Both the position numbers and the translations under genes were made by a program. Below are positions 15,280 to 24,119 of a DNA stretch of 52,961 bases, in pieces. The notes beneath the pieces are model-generated. The model was not told the DNA's origin. It saw only the letters and a list, made by a program, of their open reading frames with translations, and did no database searches. The DNA is from DAOUVR01 sp034430535 (lineage in GTDB: Bacteria > Chloroflexota > Dehalococcoidia > E44-bin15). The DNA is taken from assembly GCA_964443325.1 (NCBI GenBank), contig CAYUCL010000011.1, positions 1 to 52,961 on the forward strand. The letters are read 5' to 3'. How positions within the stretch are numbered: position 1 is the stretch's first letter; each line of letters opens with the position of its first letter.

Positions 15280-15832
15280 CAAGTCGGCATAGTATGAAAT
15301 TTCGGCGACACGAATCTAGCCGTGTTTATCTCTAGCCTCTTAAAAGACTTATCATCATTTACAAACAAAATCACCTCTTCTTGAAGGCATGGCATCACAT
15401 CTAAACAAAGCCCCCTTTAAAAGGCATAGTATCACGCACCAAAAATCCCCCTTTGTAAAGGGGGATTCAGGGGGATTATACATTCTCATTTAATCACTTA
15501 TGATTTTAGCTAGCTTAATCTCGTGATAACTTTTGACCAGAGCAGTCTTACCACATTTTACAAAGCAACAAAATCCCCCTTGCCCCCTTTAAAAAGGGGG
15601 GAAGATGTGTGTCCTTTACAAAAGGGGGAAAGATGTGGGTAATGACGAACTTAGTGCCCTTGACAGAGACAGCTCAGCTACCTAAAGTGTCCATTGCTGA
15701 GGTGTGCCAGTATTATTGACGATACCTATATGAAGCAGTGGGGATAAGGGAACTGGAAGAGGATAAGGTTGAAGTTAGAAACGGGGGCTTTTAAAATAAA
15801 ACATACTCACACTTTTGGGGGGTGATTGAGAA
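15280..15832. repeat. Repeat-rich gap: C-rich inverted-repeat element, copy A
   Basis: No gene. A unit of the form TCCCCCTTT-n-AAAGGGGG-n-AGGGGGATT is at 15446-15477 and an inverted copy at 15572-15601, with the tail GTGGGTAATGACGAACTT at about 15634. Related copies lie at 29736-30175, 48461-48543 and 50392-50560. The rest (15650-15832) is unstructured. Confidence 0.75.
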
Positions 15833-16591
15833 ATGAGACTGAAGGACAAAGTGGCAATAGTAACAGGCGCTGGCTCAAGAACAGCCGGGATGGGGAACGG
15901 GAAAGCTACAGCTATCCTGTTTGCCAGGGAGGGGGCCAAAGTGGTTGCCGTTGACCGAAATCTCGCTGCCGCTGAGGAATCGGTTAAACTCATTGAAAAC
16001 GAAGGCGGTGAGGCTACAGCGGTGCAGGCAGATGTCACCAAGGAGTCAGATGCTAAGAATCTGGTAGAGGCGACAATTTCCAAGTATGGCAAGTTGGATA
16101 TACTATTCAATAATGTTGGTATTGGTTCAGGTGGCGTTGGCCTCAGGGTTACCGACGAGGAATGGGATGCTGTTATGGACACCAATGTCAAGAGTATAGT
16201 TCTCGTCTGTAAATACGCTGTTCCTGAGATGATAAAGAATGGAGGTGGCGCGATAGTAAACAATGCATCTATGGCGGCGTTTTTTTCGCATGCTATATAC
16301 GCCTATGCTGCCTCCAAAGCTGGTGTCGTCGCATTGACCAGGTGCCTTGCGGTTGGGCTGGCAAAATACGGTATTAGGGTGAACTGCGTGGCCCCTGGTT
16401 TTATCGATACGCCGATGGTTGCCCAGATAATGGACGAAAAACGTATTCGCAACGTTGAGCAGAGAGTGCCTCTCAAGCGACATGGCAAACCGGAAGAGAT
16501 AGCCTATACTGTGTTATTTCTGGCTTCACCTGAAGCGTCATTTATAACTGGACAGACCATTGCGGTTGATGGTGGGCTCTCGGCATATTAG
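15833..16591 (+). CDS. Short-chain dehydrogenase/reductase
   Basis: A classical SDR of 252 residues that oxidises or reduces a hydroxyl/carbonyl group with NAD(P)H. The cofactor loop TGAGSRTAGMG is longer than the usual TGxxxGxG. NNVG, the serine in NNASM, YAASK (catalytic Tyr/Lys) and the C-terminal GQTIAVDGG are all present. The aspartate in VAVDRN at the end of the second strand favours NAD(H). The ribosome site GGGGTGA precedes the ATG. It is followed 35 bases later by a carboxymuconolactone-decarboxylase-like gene, suggesting a catabolic pair. The substrate is not predictable. Confidence 0.9.
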   Translation: MRLKDKVAIVTGAGSRTAGMGNGKATAILFAREGAKVVAVDRNLAAAEESVKLIENEGGEATAVQADVTKESDAKNLVEATISKYGKLDILFNNVGIGSGGVGLRVTDEEWDAVMDTNVKSIVLVCKYAVPEMIKNGGGAIVNNASMAAFFSHAIYAYAASKAGVVALTRCLAVGLAKYGIRVNCVAPGFIDTPMVAQIMDEKRIRNVEQRVPLKRHGKPEEIAYTVLFLASPEASFITGQTIAVDGGLSAY

Positions 16592-16626
16592 GATATTCAT
16601 AATCGAAAATTTATAAAGGAGGCAAA

Positions 16627-17157
16627 ATGCCACGAGTTAGCTTAGTGGAGAAAGACCAGGCTCATCCCAAGGTAAAAGAACTATATCAAAGTGTAGAAAA
16701 GCATGGCTCCCAAATCATTAACCTGTTCAAGGTAATGGGCCATTGTCCTTACATAGGTCTTAACTTCCAGCGCCTTGGCAATTCGATTCTTCTAGGAGAA
16801 GTACTATCGCCCAGGCTACGGGAGCTAGCCATCCTCCGTGTTGGCGATCTCGCGGGAGCTGAGTATGAGTTCAAGCAGCATACTTCTAGGGCACTGGAGG
16901 CCGGGGCTAGTCAAAAGCAGATTGACGAGATCCCGCATTGGGCTAGCTCGGCTGCATTCAACGATCAAGAGCGGGCGGTACTACAGTATGCTGACGAGGT
17001 GACGCAGCATATTGGGGCGTCAGACGACACGTTTGCTAAGCTCTGGAGCTTCTTGAGTGAGCACGAGATTGTTGAACTAACAGCAGCCATTGGCTACTAC
17101 AGCATGGTGTGTAGAATTCTTGTTGCACTGCAGATTGAGTTAGAGCCTGAGTCATGA
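16627..17157 (+). CDS. Carboxymuconolactone decarboxylase/AhpD-like protein
   Basis: A 176-residue all-helical protein of the CMD superfamily. The typical helix RELAILRVGDLAGAEYEFKQH shows the conserved Glu and His, but the CxxC of true AhpD peroxidases is absent (positions read AGAEYE), so peroxidase activity by that route is unlikely. Homologues without CxxC act as decarboxylases or have unknown roles. AAAGGAGG precedes the ATG. It is likely co-transcribed with the SDR 35 bases upstream. Confidence 0.85.
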   Translation: MPRVSLVEKDQAHPKVKELYQSVEKHGSQIINLFKVMGHCPYIGLNFQRLGNSILLGEVLSPRLRELAILRVGDLAGAEYEFKQHTSRALEAGASQKQIDEIPHWASSAAFNDQERAVLQYADEVTQHIGASDDTFAKLWSFLSEHEIVELTAAIGYYSMVCRILVALQIELEPES

Positions 17158-17217
17158 TTTGTTCAGTGATTGGAAAAATCCCTGTATAGGGTCTTTGACA
17201 AATATAAAAGATTGTAG

Positions 17218-17255
17218 GGTGGGTGGAGCCCTTCAGCGGAAGGGCGAAACCCACC
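17218..17255. repeat. Palindromic repeat hairpin
   Basis: GGTGGGT pairs with ACCCACC outside, GCCCTTC with GAAGGGC inside, separated by small internal loops. The inner stem also occurs in the hairpin at 45612-45643. Lies between convergent genes. Confidence 0.6.
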
Positions 17256-17290
17256 GTAATGGAAGAGGTGACGCCTCAGGCGCGGGATGT

Positions 17291-17707
17291 TCAAAATCGC
17301 TTTTCTCCCGCCTTCAGAACAGACCAGACAACCCAGAGTACCAGTAGATAACCGCTAATACCCCCCACAAGGAGCAGGATGGCTATTATTGGGCTGAATG
17401 GCGGCACACACTGAGGGGATGGCAAAAAGCGGACGAAGTGGATGGCGCCAGCAGCAGCAGTGGCCGTAACTGTCACCGTAATCCATATCTTGAAAAACAG
17501 ATTGCTCAGCTTCTCGCGACTTGGTCTGACAATGATGTAGATGATTAGGGAGTATACATTAAGAACGGCGAGCATGAGCAGAACGATGAGGGCTCGGGCA
17601 TCCGCCGGCATGAGATGACTGGCGGCCCAGCCGAGGCGAACAGCGCAAGCCAAAAAAGCAAGCGTAATAGTTGCAATAGCCCACATTCTAAGTTGTAAAT
17701 GACTCAT
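17291..17707 (-). CDS. Four-helix membrane protein, unknown function
   Basis: A 138-residue protein with four predicted transmembrane helices (about residues 8-28, 40-62, 72-92 and 104-130) and short charged loops. I recognise no family and see no conserved polar residues within the helices that suggest transport. TAGGAG lies seven bases before the ATG, supporting the start. It stands alone, convergent with the CMD gene. Confidence 0.65.
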   Translation of the reverse strand: MSHLQLRMWAIATITLAFLACAVRLGWAASHLMPADARALIVLLMLAVLNVYSLIIYIIVRPSREKLSNLFFKIWITVTVTATAAAGAIHFVRFLPSPQCVPPFSPIIAILLLVGGISGYLLVLWVVWSVLKAGEKRF

Positions 17708-18137
17708 GTGAATCTCCTATAGCGGGATTTCATGTAAGCTCATGATACAATGAGTAGATGGGATTGGACAAGTTGCCCGGCGAGAGCGAGTTATCGCTGC
17801 ATCATATGGGCACTAAAGAGCATATAACCAATCGCTTTATGCAACTTGTTGTGGGGGATCGCTCATCCGCCTGAAGAGAGCCCTCTGGCAATTCGGATCC
17901 ATGACCTCGTTTAGTAATCTTGCCTTGTGTATTTGCACCTACTGTAGCGCCTCGACACGCCGGGGCCTTCTCATAGCGAGGCTAAAGCCTCGCGCTACGT
18001 CGCTAAGCAACCACAGTACAACGGGTTGACAGCCATGTGCAATAGGCATAGCATGGCTGCTGGCGTGGAATATGGCCGTGACTGGCCATATCCGCAGCAC
18101 TTTCATTTCTTAAAAAATCTTAAAGCGGAGGGTGAAC
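17708..18137. other. Non-coding gap with two-hairpin repeat
   Basis: About 430 bases without a gene. It holds copy A of the two-hairpin repeat (17911-17998). The remainder shows no promoter or riboswitch I can support. Confidence 0.4.
17911..17998. repeat. Two-hairpin intergenic repeat, copy A
   Basis: About 88 bases matching 44225-44314 and 46468-46556. Hairpin 1 is GCCTCG/CGGGGC with one T-G pair; hairpin 2 is GCGAGGCT/AGCCTCGC, followed by GCTAC. The leading TTAGTAAT...ATTTGCAC block is also shared. Confidence 0.8.
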
Positions 18138-19352
18138 ATGAAACAGGGGGTAAAGTGGCCTCATTTTCCCTATGACGAATACAGGCTGCGCATCGATAAG
18201 GCAAGGCAGCTCCTGAATAAGCATAGCCTGGATGCCTTGCTGTTATTCTCTCCCACAAGCTGGTGGTATTACGGCGGGTGGACTGATGCCGCCCAGATGC
18301 ACAACGATTGCTGGCGCTCGGCGATGATCCTGTGTGCCGACCATGACCCTGTGGTGGTGGCGCACAATGCATTTCAATCCACGCTGACGCTAAACACGTA
18401 CATAGAGGATATGCGCATGTGGACCGAGCTGTCGAGGCGACGCCCCAATGCCTTTTGGCCCTTGTTCTTTAGCACCATCGAAGACCTTGGCCTGAGCAAC
18501 GGGGTTCTGGGCGTGGAAACCGGGCCTGACATAGACACCTATCTATCCTTCGACGAGTATGAAACCCTGCACAAGGGGCTGCCGGGGGCGAAGCTGGTAA
18601 GCGCTGACCCGGTTATCTGGGAGCAGCGGATGGTGAAAACGCCTTATGAGGTAGAGATCATTCGCGAGGGCTGCCGCCGTGCCTGCGCTGTGGTCGGGGC
18701 GGCACTGGAAGCGATACGACCTGGGGTGAACGAGCTTGAGGTGCACCGAGTGTTCTGGAAGGCAGCCGCTGAGCATGGCTTGCACAACTCACCCAATGTG
18801 TCCACCTGGCTGTGCTGGTCGAGCAACTCCAGTGAGGCTGGTGGGGTAATGCGCTGGATAACGCCCCCTGTTGACCGGGTCATTCAGACAGGAGACCAGG
18901 GCATCTGCGACTGCGGCCCCTCCTACAAAGGGTATCAGCTCGACTTTCAGCGAACCTTCTATGTAGGCGACCCACCGCAAAGGCAAATCGACCTGTACAA
19001 TATAGCCAGGGAGGGCTTCCTCGAAACCGTCGCTGGAGTTAAGCCCGGCATTCGCATCTGCGATATCTATCACGCCGCTGTGGAGAATATTCAAAAGCGA
19101 GACCCACAGCAGAGACCGGTGGTCGACTTCATGGGGCATGGGTCGGGGCTGGCCAACCACGAGCCACCGTGGATCAGAGCGGATAATGAGACTGTGGTCC
19201 AGCCGGGGATGGTGCTGTGCATCGAGCTTGGTGCCTTTGATCGCGACGGTGAGGTCGTTGGGGGAATGCCCGAGGACATCGTCCTGGTCACCGATGATGG
19301 CAACGAGAATTTGACCCGCTACCTGCCGCACGACCTGTGGATCGCAAAGTAA
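18138..19352 (+). CDS. M24 family metallopeptidase (Xaa-Pro peptidase/creatinase-like)
   Basis: A 404-residue protein with the two-domain layout of prolidases and creatinases: an N-terminal creatinase-type domain (about 1-165) and a C-terminal pita-bread domain. Metal ligands appear to be intact: the Asp of CDCG, the Asp of GYQLDFQRT, the His of GHGSGLANHEPP, the Glu of IELGAF and the Glu of PEDIVLV. It could cleave Xaa-Pro peptides or hydrolyse a C-N bond in a small amide. The ATG at 18138 fits GGAGGGTG better than the GTG two codons earlier. It sits among catabolic genes, so a small-molecule amidohydrolase role is possible. Confidence 0.88.
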   Translation: MKQGVKWPHFPYDEYRLRIDKARQLLNKHSLDALLLFSPTSWWYYGGWTDAAQMHNDCWRSAMILCADHDPVVVAHNAFQSTLTLNTYIEDMRMWTELSRRRPNAFWPLFFSTIEDLGLSNGVLGVETGPDIDTYLSFDEYETLHKGLPGAKLVSADPVIWEQRMVKTPYEVEIIREGCRRACAVVGAALEAIRPGVNELEVHRVFWKAAAEHGLHNSPNVSTWLCWSSNSSEAGGVMRWITPPVDRVIQTGDQGICDCGPSYKGYQLDFQRTFYVGDPPQRQIDLYNIAREGFLETVAGVKPGIRICDIYHAAVENIQKRDPQQRPVVDFMGHGSGLANHEPPWIRADNETVVQPGMVLCIELGAFDRDGEVVGGMPEDIVLVTDDGNENLTRYLPHDLWIAK

Positions 19353-19496
19353 CCAAGGCAGGCGAAGTGCACCAGAGGTGCGGGCGGCAAGGTATCGCTG
19401 GTTAACGCTGATAGGCTTATTCTTAGTATTCCTACTCTACTAAGAACTACGACTGTGCTATACTGGTCAGGAAAACGACGAGAGGAGGTAATACAA

Positions 19497-20258
19497 ATGT
19501 CCGTCTCCCAATTTTCGCTTGATGGCAAAGTGGCTCTGGTAACCGGCGGCAGCCGTGGCATTGGACGGGCTGCTGCTTTGGGGTTTGCTGAGGCTGGCGC
19601 AGATGTTGCGGTGGCTAGCCGGAAACTTTCCGACCTGGAAAATGTAGCTGAGGAGATAAGGGGATTGGGAAGGAAGTCACTGGCGGTAGCAGCCCATATA
19701 GGCAGGATGGAAGATATTAATAATCTGGTGACCAGGGTCAAGGAGGAGTTTGGCAGGATCGATATCCTGGTGAATAACGCTGGTTCCAATCCGGTGATGG
19801 ACTCCGCGCTGGATATAGAGGATAGAGCATGGGACACCATTATGAACCTCAACTTGAAGGGGCTGTTCTTTCTCAGCCAGGCGGTGGCCAGGGTGATGAA
19901 GGAGCAGGGTGGAGGCAGGATTACCAACGTTTCCTCTGTAGCGGGCCTCAGGGCTGGCACATTACCGGTCTATTCCATAAGCAAAGCCGGGGTAATCATG
20001 GCAACCAAGATCATGGCTCAGGAATGGGCCAAGTACAACATCAGGGTGAATGTAATAGCGCCAGGGCTACTGAGGACTCGCTTCAGCGAAGCCCTGTGGA
20101 ATAACCCGGAGATCTTAAAGGGTGCGGTGAGCAGCACCGCAATGGGACGCATAGGCGAACCTGAGGAAATGGTGGGAACGATGATATACCTGGCCTCTGA
20201 CGCCTCCAACTACGTAACCGGGGCGGTTATCAGCGTGGATGGGGGGCAGGCTATTTAG
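19497..20258 (+). CDS. Short-chain dehydrogenase/reductase
   Basis: A 253-residue classical SDR. TGGSRGIG cofactor loop, NNAG, catalytic YSISK and a C-terminal VISVDGG are present. The residue after the second strand is in VASRKL, an Arg that often favours NADP(H). The ATG at 19497 follows AGAGGAGGTA; an upstream in-frame ATG at 19455 has no ribosome site. An AbfD-type dehydratase gene begins 98 bases downstream, so it may act on a hydroxyacyl-CoA (inference). Confidence 0.9.
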   Translation: MSVSQFSLDGKVALVTGGSRGIGRAAALGFAEAGADVAVASRKLSDLENVAEEIRGLGRKSLAVAAHIGRMEDINNLVTRVKEEFGRIDILVNNAGSNPVMDSALDIEDRAWDTIMNLNLKGLFFLSQAVARVMKEQGGGRITNVSSVAGLRAGTLPVYSISKAGVIMATKIMAQEWAKYNIRVNVIAPGLLRTRFSEALWNNPEILKGAVSSTAMGRIGEPEEMVGTMIYLASDASNYVTGAVISVDGGQAI

Positions 20259-20356
20259 GGTGAGATAGGGGTAATTTTTATTATAAGGATGGTGCCGCAT
20301 AGTAATCTTGGTAAAAATGGGGTTATGAGAATCTAAAGAATTGAGGAGGATTAGCC

Positions 20357-21880
20357 ATGGCAGTGAAGACTTTCGACGAGTATTACAGCCGATTGAAGAA
20401 GATGAGAAGAAACATGTACATGGGTGGTGAGAAAATAGGCAGGGATGATGAGAGGATTGCCGGGCAGCTACATGTTATACAAGAGACGTATGACCGGGCG
20501 AATGACAAGGAGTGGGAGGAGCTATGCACGGCGACTTCACATCTAACCGGAGAGAAGATAAACAGGTTCACTCATATTCATCAAAGCGTTGACGACCTGC
20601 TGAAGAAGCAGCAGATGACCAGGCTATTATGCCATAGGGTCGGAGGCTGCATCATGAGGTGCATGGGAATAGACGCCATGAATGCTCTGTCCGTCATCAC
20701 CTATGAAATGGACCAGGCTCTGGGCACAGATACGAACCAGAACTTTATAAAGTATCTCAGGTACTGGCAGGATAATGATATATGTGCCAACTGTGCTCAA
20801 ACCGATACCAAAGGCGACAGATTGAAAAGACCTCACGAGCAAGCCGACCCTGACCTGTATCTGAGGATAATAGAAAGCAGGCCAGATGGGATTGTGGTAA
20901 GGGGAGCCAAGATTGATAACACTACCGCCCCAGTAAGCGATGAGATAATAGCCATACCTACCAGATTTATGACCGAGAAAGACAATGAATACGCCGTTGC
21001 TTTTGCCGTCCCGGCGGACTGGGAAGGGGTGAAGATGCTCATCAGGCCAGCGTACCAACATAAGAGGAAGTGGCTCAAGGCCCCTATTGCCGAAATGGGC
21101 GACGCTGAATCGTATACCATCTTTGACGATGTTTTCGTACCTCGGGATAGGGTGTTTCTGGACGGAAAGGGTGACCCAAGGCAAACAGCATATGGTGGTT
21201 TTCTTGCCTTGCTTTTTGCGCACTACCACAGGCATTCATACACTGGCTGTAAGCCGGCTGTATCCGAGGTTTTGGCCAGCGCTGCTGCGCTTGTGGCGGA
21301 ATACAACGGTATCGAAAGACAAGCCCACGTACGGGAAAAGATTTCTCACATTATAGGTACGGCAGAGCTTGTCCTCGCCGCCGGTCAGATGAGCGCTTAC
21401 CGCGCTGAGAAGTCGCCATCTGGAACCTACATACCCGATGAGATTTTGACCAATGCGGGCAGAAGATTGGCAGGGGAAGAGATCTACAATGAGTATAAAA
21501 TCGTGGCCGACCTCGCCGGGGGTCTGTGCTCTACCATGCCCTTTGAGGAGGAATTTTTCGCAGAGGAAACAAAGGACCTGGCAAACAAATACCTGATGAG
21601 GAATCCACAAATATCGGCGGAGAATCAGCACAGATGCTTCCGCGGCATAGAGAATATGATAGTCTCAGACTTGTCCGGTGTGATGCAGGTGGCGGGGTTG
21701 CATGGCGGTGGCTCGCCCCAGATGGAGACCATAACCATGATGGCGAGATATGACCTTGACAGCTTGAAGAGTATAGCGAAGTACCTGTTCGGGATAGAAG
21801 GGGAATTGCCCAAGTATGAAAGGCCAGCGGTAACCCCGAGGAAGATGCTGGAGAGATTTCGGAAGTCGTACGGGGGTTAG
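20357..21880 (+). CDS. 4-hydroxybutyryl-CoA dehydratase family enzyme (AbfD-like), copy 1
   Basis: A 507-residue flavin/[4Fe-4S] enzyme of the HpaB/AbfD superfamily. The four cluster ligands of Clostridium aminobutyricum 4-hydroxybutyryl-CoA dehydratase (C99, C103, H292, C299) align with C98, C102, H291 and C298 here (CIMRC and HRHSYTGC), which separates it from flavin monooxygenases that lack the cluster. The family dehydrates 4-hydroxybutyryl-CoA to crotonyl-CoA and isomerises vinylacetyl-CoA. Start ATG follows GAGGAGGA. A paralogue at 27107-28558 and a crotonase lie nearby, so a C4 or substituted acyl-CoA fermentation route is plausible. The substrate is not proven. Confidence 0.88.
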   Translation: MAVKTFDEYYSRLKKMRRNMYMGGEKIGRDDERIAGQLHVIQETYDRANDKEWEELCTATSHLTGEKINRFTHIHQSVDDLLKKQQMTRLLCHRVGGCIMRCMGIDAMNALSVITYEMDQALGTDTNQNFIKYLRYWQDNDICANCAQTDTKGDRLKRPHEQADPDLYLRIIESRPDGIVVRGAKIDNTTAPVSDEIIAIPTRFMTEKDNEYAVAFAVPADWEGVKMLIRPAYQHKRKWLKAPIAEMGDAESYTIFDDVFVPRDRVFLDGKGDPRQTAYGGFLALLFAHYHRHSYTGCKPAVSEVLASAAALVAEYNGIERQAHVREKISHIIGTAELVLAAGQMSAYRAEKSPSGTYIPDEILTNAGRRLAGEEIYNEYKIVADLAGGLCSTMPFEEEFFAEETKDLANKYLMRNPQISAENQHRCFRGIENMIVSDLSGVMQVAGLHGGGSPQMETITMMARYDLDSLKSIAKYLFGIEGELPKYERPAVTPRKMLERFRKSYGG

Positions 21881-22241
21881 GATAGATTTTGACCCGCCCA
21901 CCCGCCCGTCCTGTCATTCTGACCCTTCACAAAGTGAAGGGGAAGAATCTGGGTGGGGGGAGGAACCATTCCCTACATTACCTCCCCGAGATTGCTTCGT
22001 CACTGACGCTCCTCGCAATGACAGGTGGGGTGCAGCCCATGACACATGCCGTACTATTATTGTCATTGCGAGTGGAGCGAAGCAATCTGATTCCCTGAAG
22101 GGAGAGGGCTAGGGTGAGGGTGAGGGCATGACCTGAGCTTGTCGAAGGGCCGTCCATGGTTCGACAGGCTCACCACGAACGGCGTTGTTATTGATACGTC
22201 TCATGTATTATTCCGCTCGCCATAAGCTTGACTTCGTCTGC
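21881..22241. repeat. Gap filled with common palindromic repeats
   Basis: No gene. CCCTTCAC-AAA-GTGAAGGG at 21923-21941 follows the dehydratase stop. An inverted pair of the TCATTGCGAG...GAAGCAATCT repeat lies at 21989-22023 and 22061-22088. A TGAGC-TTGTCGAA / TTCGACA-GGCTCA palindrome is at 22132-22182. These types are widespread in bacterial genomes. Confidence 0.7.
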
Positions 22242-23231
22242 CTACTTAGCCTTCTTGGCCTTCTTCTCCAGTACTTCCCTGACCCCCCTGATTATGCCAT
22301 CTGCATCGATCCCGTAGCGGCTCAGCAGCTCTCGGGGGGAACCAATGTCCGTGTATACGTCGGGAAAGCCTATCCTCTTGAAGCAGACCCCTATCCCGGC
22401 GTCTGCCAGCACCTCAGCCACTGCTCCTCCCAGGCCGCCGATGATGGTGTGCTCCTCGGCGGTAACGATGGCTCCTGTTTCCACAGCAGCTCTAATCACT
22501 GCCTCTTCGTCTATTGGCTTCAATGTATGAAGGTCGATCACCCGGAGGCTTATCCCTTCAGCCTCCAGCTTCTCGGCGGCATTTTTGGCAGCCGACACCG
22601 CAACGCCGCAGGCGAAGACGGTAGCATCGTTGCCTTGGTGGAGAGTGATGGCCTTGCCGATCTCATAGTCATATCCTGGTTGATAGACAAGAGGCTCTCG
22701 TCCGCGGCCGATCCTGATATAGACCGGTCCAGGGTAGTCAATGCTGGCCCTGACCGCCTCAGCCGTCTCGGTGGCATCGGCGGGGGCTATAACCGTCATA
22801 TTGGCCAGCGACCTCATAATCGCCAGGTCTTCCGTGGCGTGGTGAGTGGTGCCGGCAGCACCGTGGCTGACCCCTGCATGTGTAGCCACTATACGCACCG
22901 GCAAGTTGGGGTAGGCGATATCGGTGCGTACCTGCTCACAGCAGCGCATGGAGGCGAAGCAAGCGAAAGTGCTGACAAAGGGTATCTTGCCGCTGATAGC
23001 GAAGCCGGCAGCGGCGGCCATCATGTTTGCCTCAGCTATGCCGAAGTTGAAGAACCTCTCGGGCAGGGCCCGGGCAAAGTCCACTGTCTTATTAGAAAGC
23101 ATCAGGTCGGAAGTCAGCACAACAATATTCTCGTTCTGTTCGCCGAACTGTGCCAATACCTTGCCGTAGGTCTCCCTGGCGCTCAGATTCTCCAGGTCCA
23201 TAACGTTCCAGGTGAATGTACCCTTAGCCAT
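22242..23231 (-). CDS. Transketolase C-terminal (pyrimidine/C) subunit
   Basis: The 329-residue second half of a split transketolase: the pyrimidine-binding domain with the Glu that activates thiamine diphosphate (in FFNFGIAEANMM), then the C-terminal domain from about residue 195. Works with the product of the overlapping upstream gene to move two-carbon ketol units, or in a DXS-like or dihydroxyacetone-synthase-like reaction. The ATG at 23231 with GGAGGTGG upstream is chosen over GTG three codons earlier. It overlaps the end of the N-terminal subunit gene by eight bases, so the two are coupled. Confidence 0.93.
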   Translation of the reverse strand: MAKGTFTWNVMDLENLSARETYGKVLAQFGEQNENIVVLTSDLMLSNKTVDFARALPERFFNFGIAEANMMAAAAGFAISGKIPFVSTFACFASMRCCEQVRTDIAYPNLPVRIVATHAGVSHGAAGTTHHATEDLAIMRSLANMTVIAPADATETAEAVRASIDYPGPVYIRIGRGREPLVYQPGYDYEIGKAITLHQGNDATVFACGVAVSAAKNAAEKLEAEGISLRVIDLHTLKPIDEEAVIRAAVETGAIVTAEEHTIIGGLGGAVAEVLADAGIGVCFKRIGFPDVYTDIGSPRELLSRYGIDADGIIRGVREVLEKKAKKAK

Positions 23232-24093
23232 GATGACCACCTCCAGCGGGTTTTTTACTCTTTAGATCTGCCAAAGCCTGGTCTCTGAGTTCCTCATCCA
23301 GGTTCCCATAGTGCCAGTCAACGGTATTCTCCATAAACGACACACCTTTGCCCTTCACCGTCTTGGCGATGATTACGGTAGGCTGAGTATCACTTGTGGG
23401 TGGCAAGTTTGCAAAGGCATCGAGCAGCGCCCCCATATCGTGTCCATCGATCTCCTGCGTTCGCCAGCCGAAGGCCTCCCATTTTTGAAGAAGAGGCTCC
23501 AGGGTCATGACATCTTCAGTGAAGCCATCCAGGGATAGCCCATTTCGGTCAACAATACCCACCAGGTTGCCCAGCTTATAGTGGGCCGCTGACATAGCTG
23601 CCTCCCAAATCAGGCCTTCGTCTAGCTCGCCATCGCCCATGAGGCAGAAGATGCGGTGGCTGGCGTGGTCAACGCGTGCGGACAGGGCTGCCCCGACTGC
23701 TACAGAAAGGCCATGTCCCAGGGAGCCGGTACTCATCTCCACCCCGGGTATCTTGTTACGGTCTGGGTGCATACCAAACGGGCTGTCCAACTGGTTGAAG
23801 GTAGCCAACTTCTCTACCGGAAAATATCCGACATCAGCCAGGACAGGGCACAGGGCGATGGCACCATGGCCTTTGCTCAGGATAAAGCGGTCTCGCTCCG
23901 GCCATTTGGGATTATGGGGGTCGTACTTAAGAACGTGATAGTAGAGAGCCACCAGGATATCGGTCATAGATAGACCTCCACCGACATGGCCGCTGCCAGC
24001 TGCACTGGTGACTTTGATGATACTCTCACGCACTTCAGCCGCTTTCGCTTCTAAGAAGCGTATGAGTTCCTCTTTGGATTGTGTGTTAGCCAT
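23224..24093 (-). CDS. Transketolase N-terminal (TPP-binding) subunit
   Basis: The 289-residue thiamine-diphosphate-binding half of a split transketolase. The GDG...N motif (GDGELDEG ... VDRN) binds the Mg-diphosphate, and SKGHGAIA and SGSGHVGGGLS-type segments are conserved. The start ATG at 24093 has GGAGGAG eight bases upstream; another ATG at 24123 overlaps the stop of the dehydrogenase gene (ATGA) but has no ribosome site. Split transketolases are common in anaerobes and archaea. With the upstream alcohol dehydrogenase and SDR it forms a four-gene minus-strand set likely devoted to a sugar or polyol. Confidence 0.93.
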   Translation of the reverse strand: MANTQSKEELIRFLEAKAAEVRESIIKVTSAAGSGHVGGGLSMTDILVALYYHVLKYDPHNPKWPERDRFILSKGHGAIALCPVLADVGYFPVEKLATFNQLDSPFGMHPDRNKIPGVEMSTGSLGHGLSVAVGAALSARVDHASHRIFCLMGDGELDEGLIWEAAMSAAHYKLGNLVGIVDRNGLSLDGFTEDVMTLEPLLQKWEAFGWRTQEIDGHDMGALLDAFANLPPTSDTQPTVIIAKTVKGKGVSFMENTVDWHYGNLDEELRDQALADLKSKKPAGGGHHG

Positions 24094-24119
24094 TTTTGCT
24101 CCTCCGTTTGTTCTGGAAT

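Noticed and set aside
15446..15601. C-rich repeats as a CRISPR array
   Set aside because: The units are palindromic, inverted with respect to each other and irregularly spaced, with no cas genes.
22185..23288. Long open frame of 367 codons on the plus strand
   Set aside because: It lies antisense to the transketolase C-terminal subunit, which has clear family motifs; the plus-strand translation resembles nothing and is His/Ser/Cys-rich as shadows tend to be.
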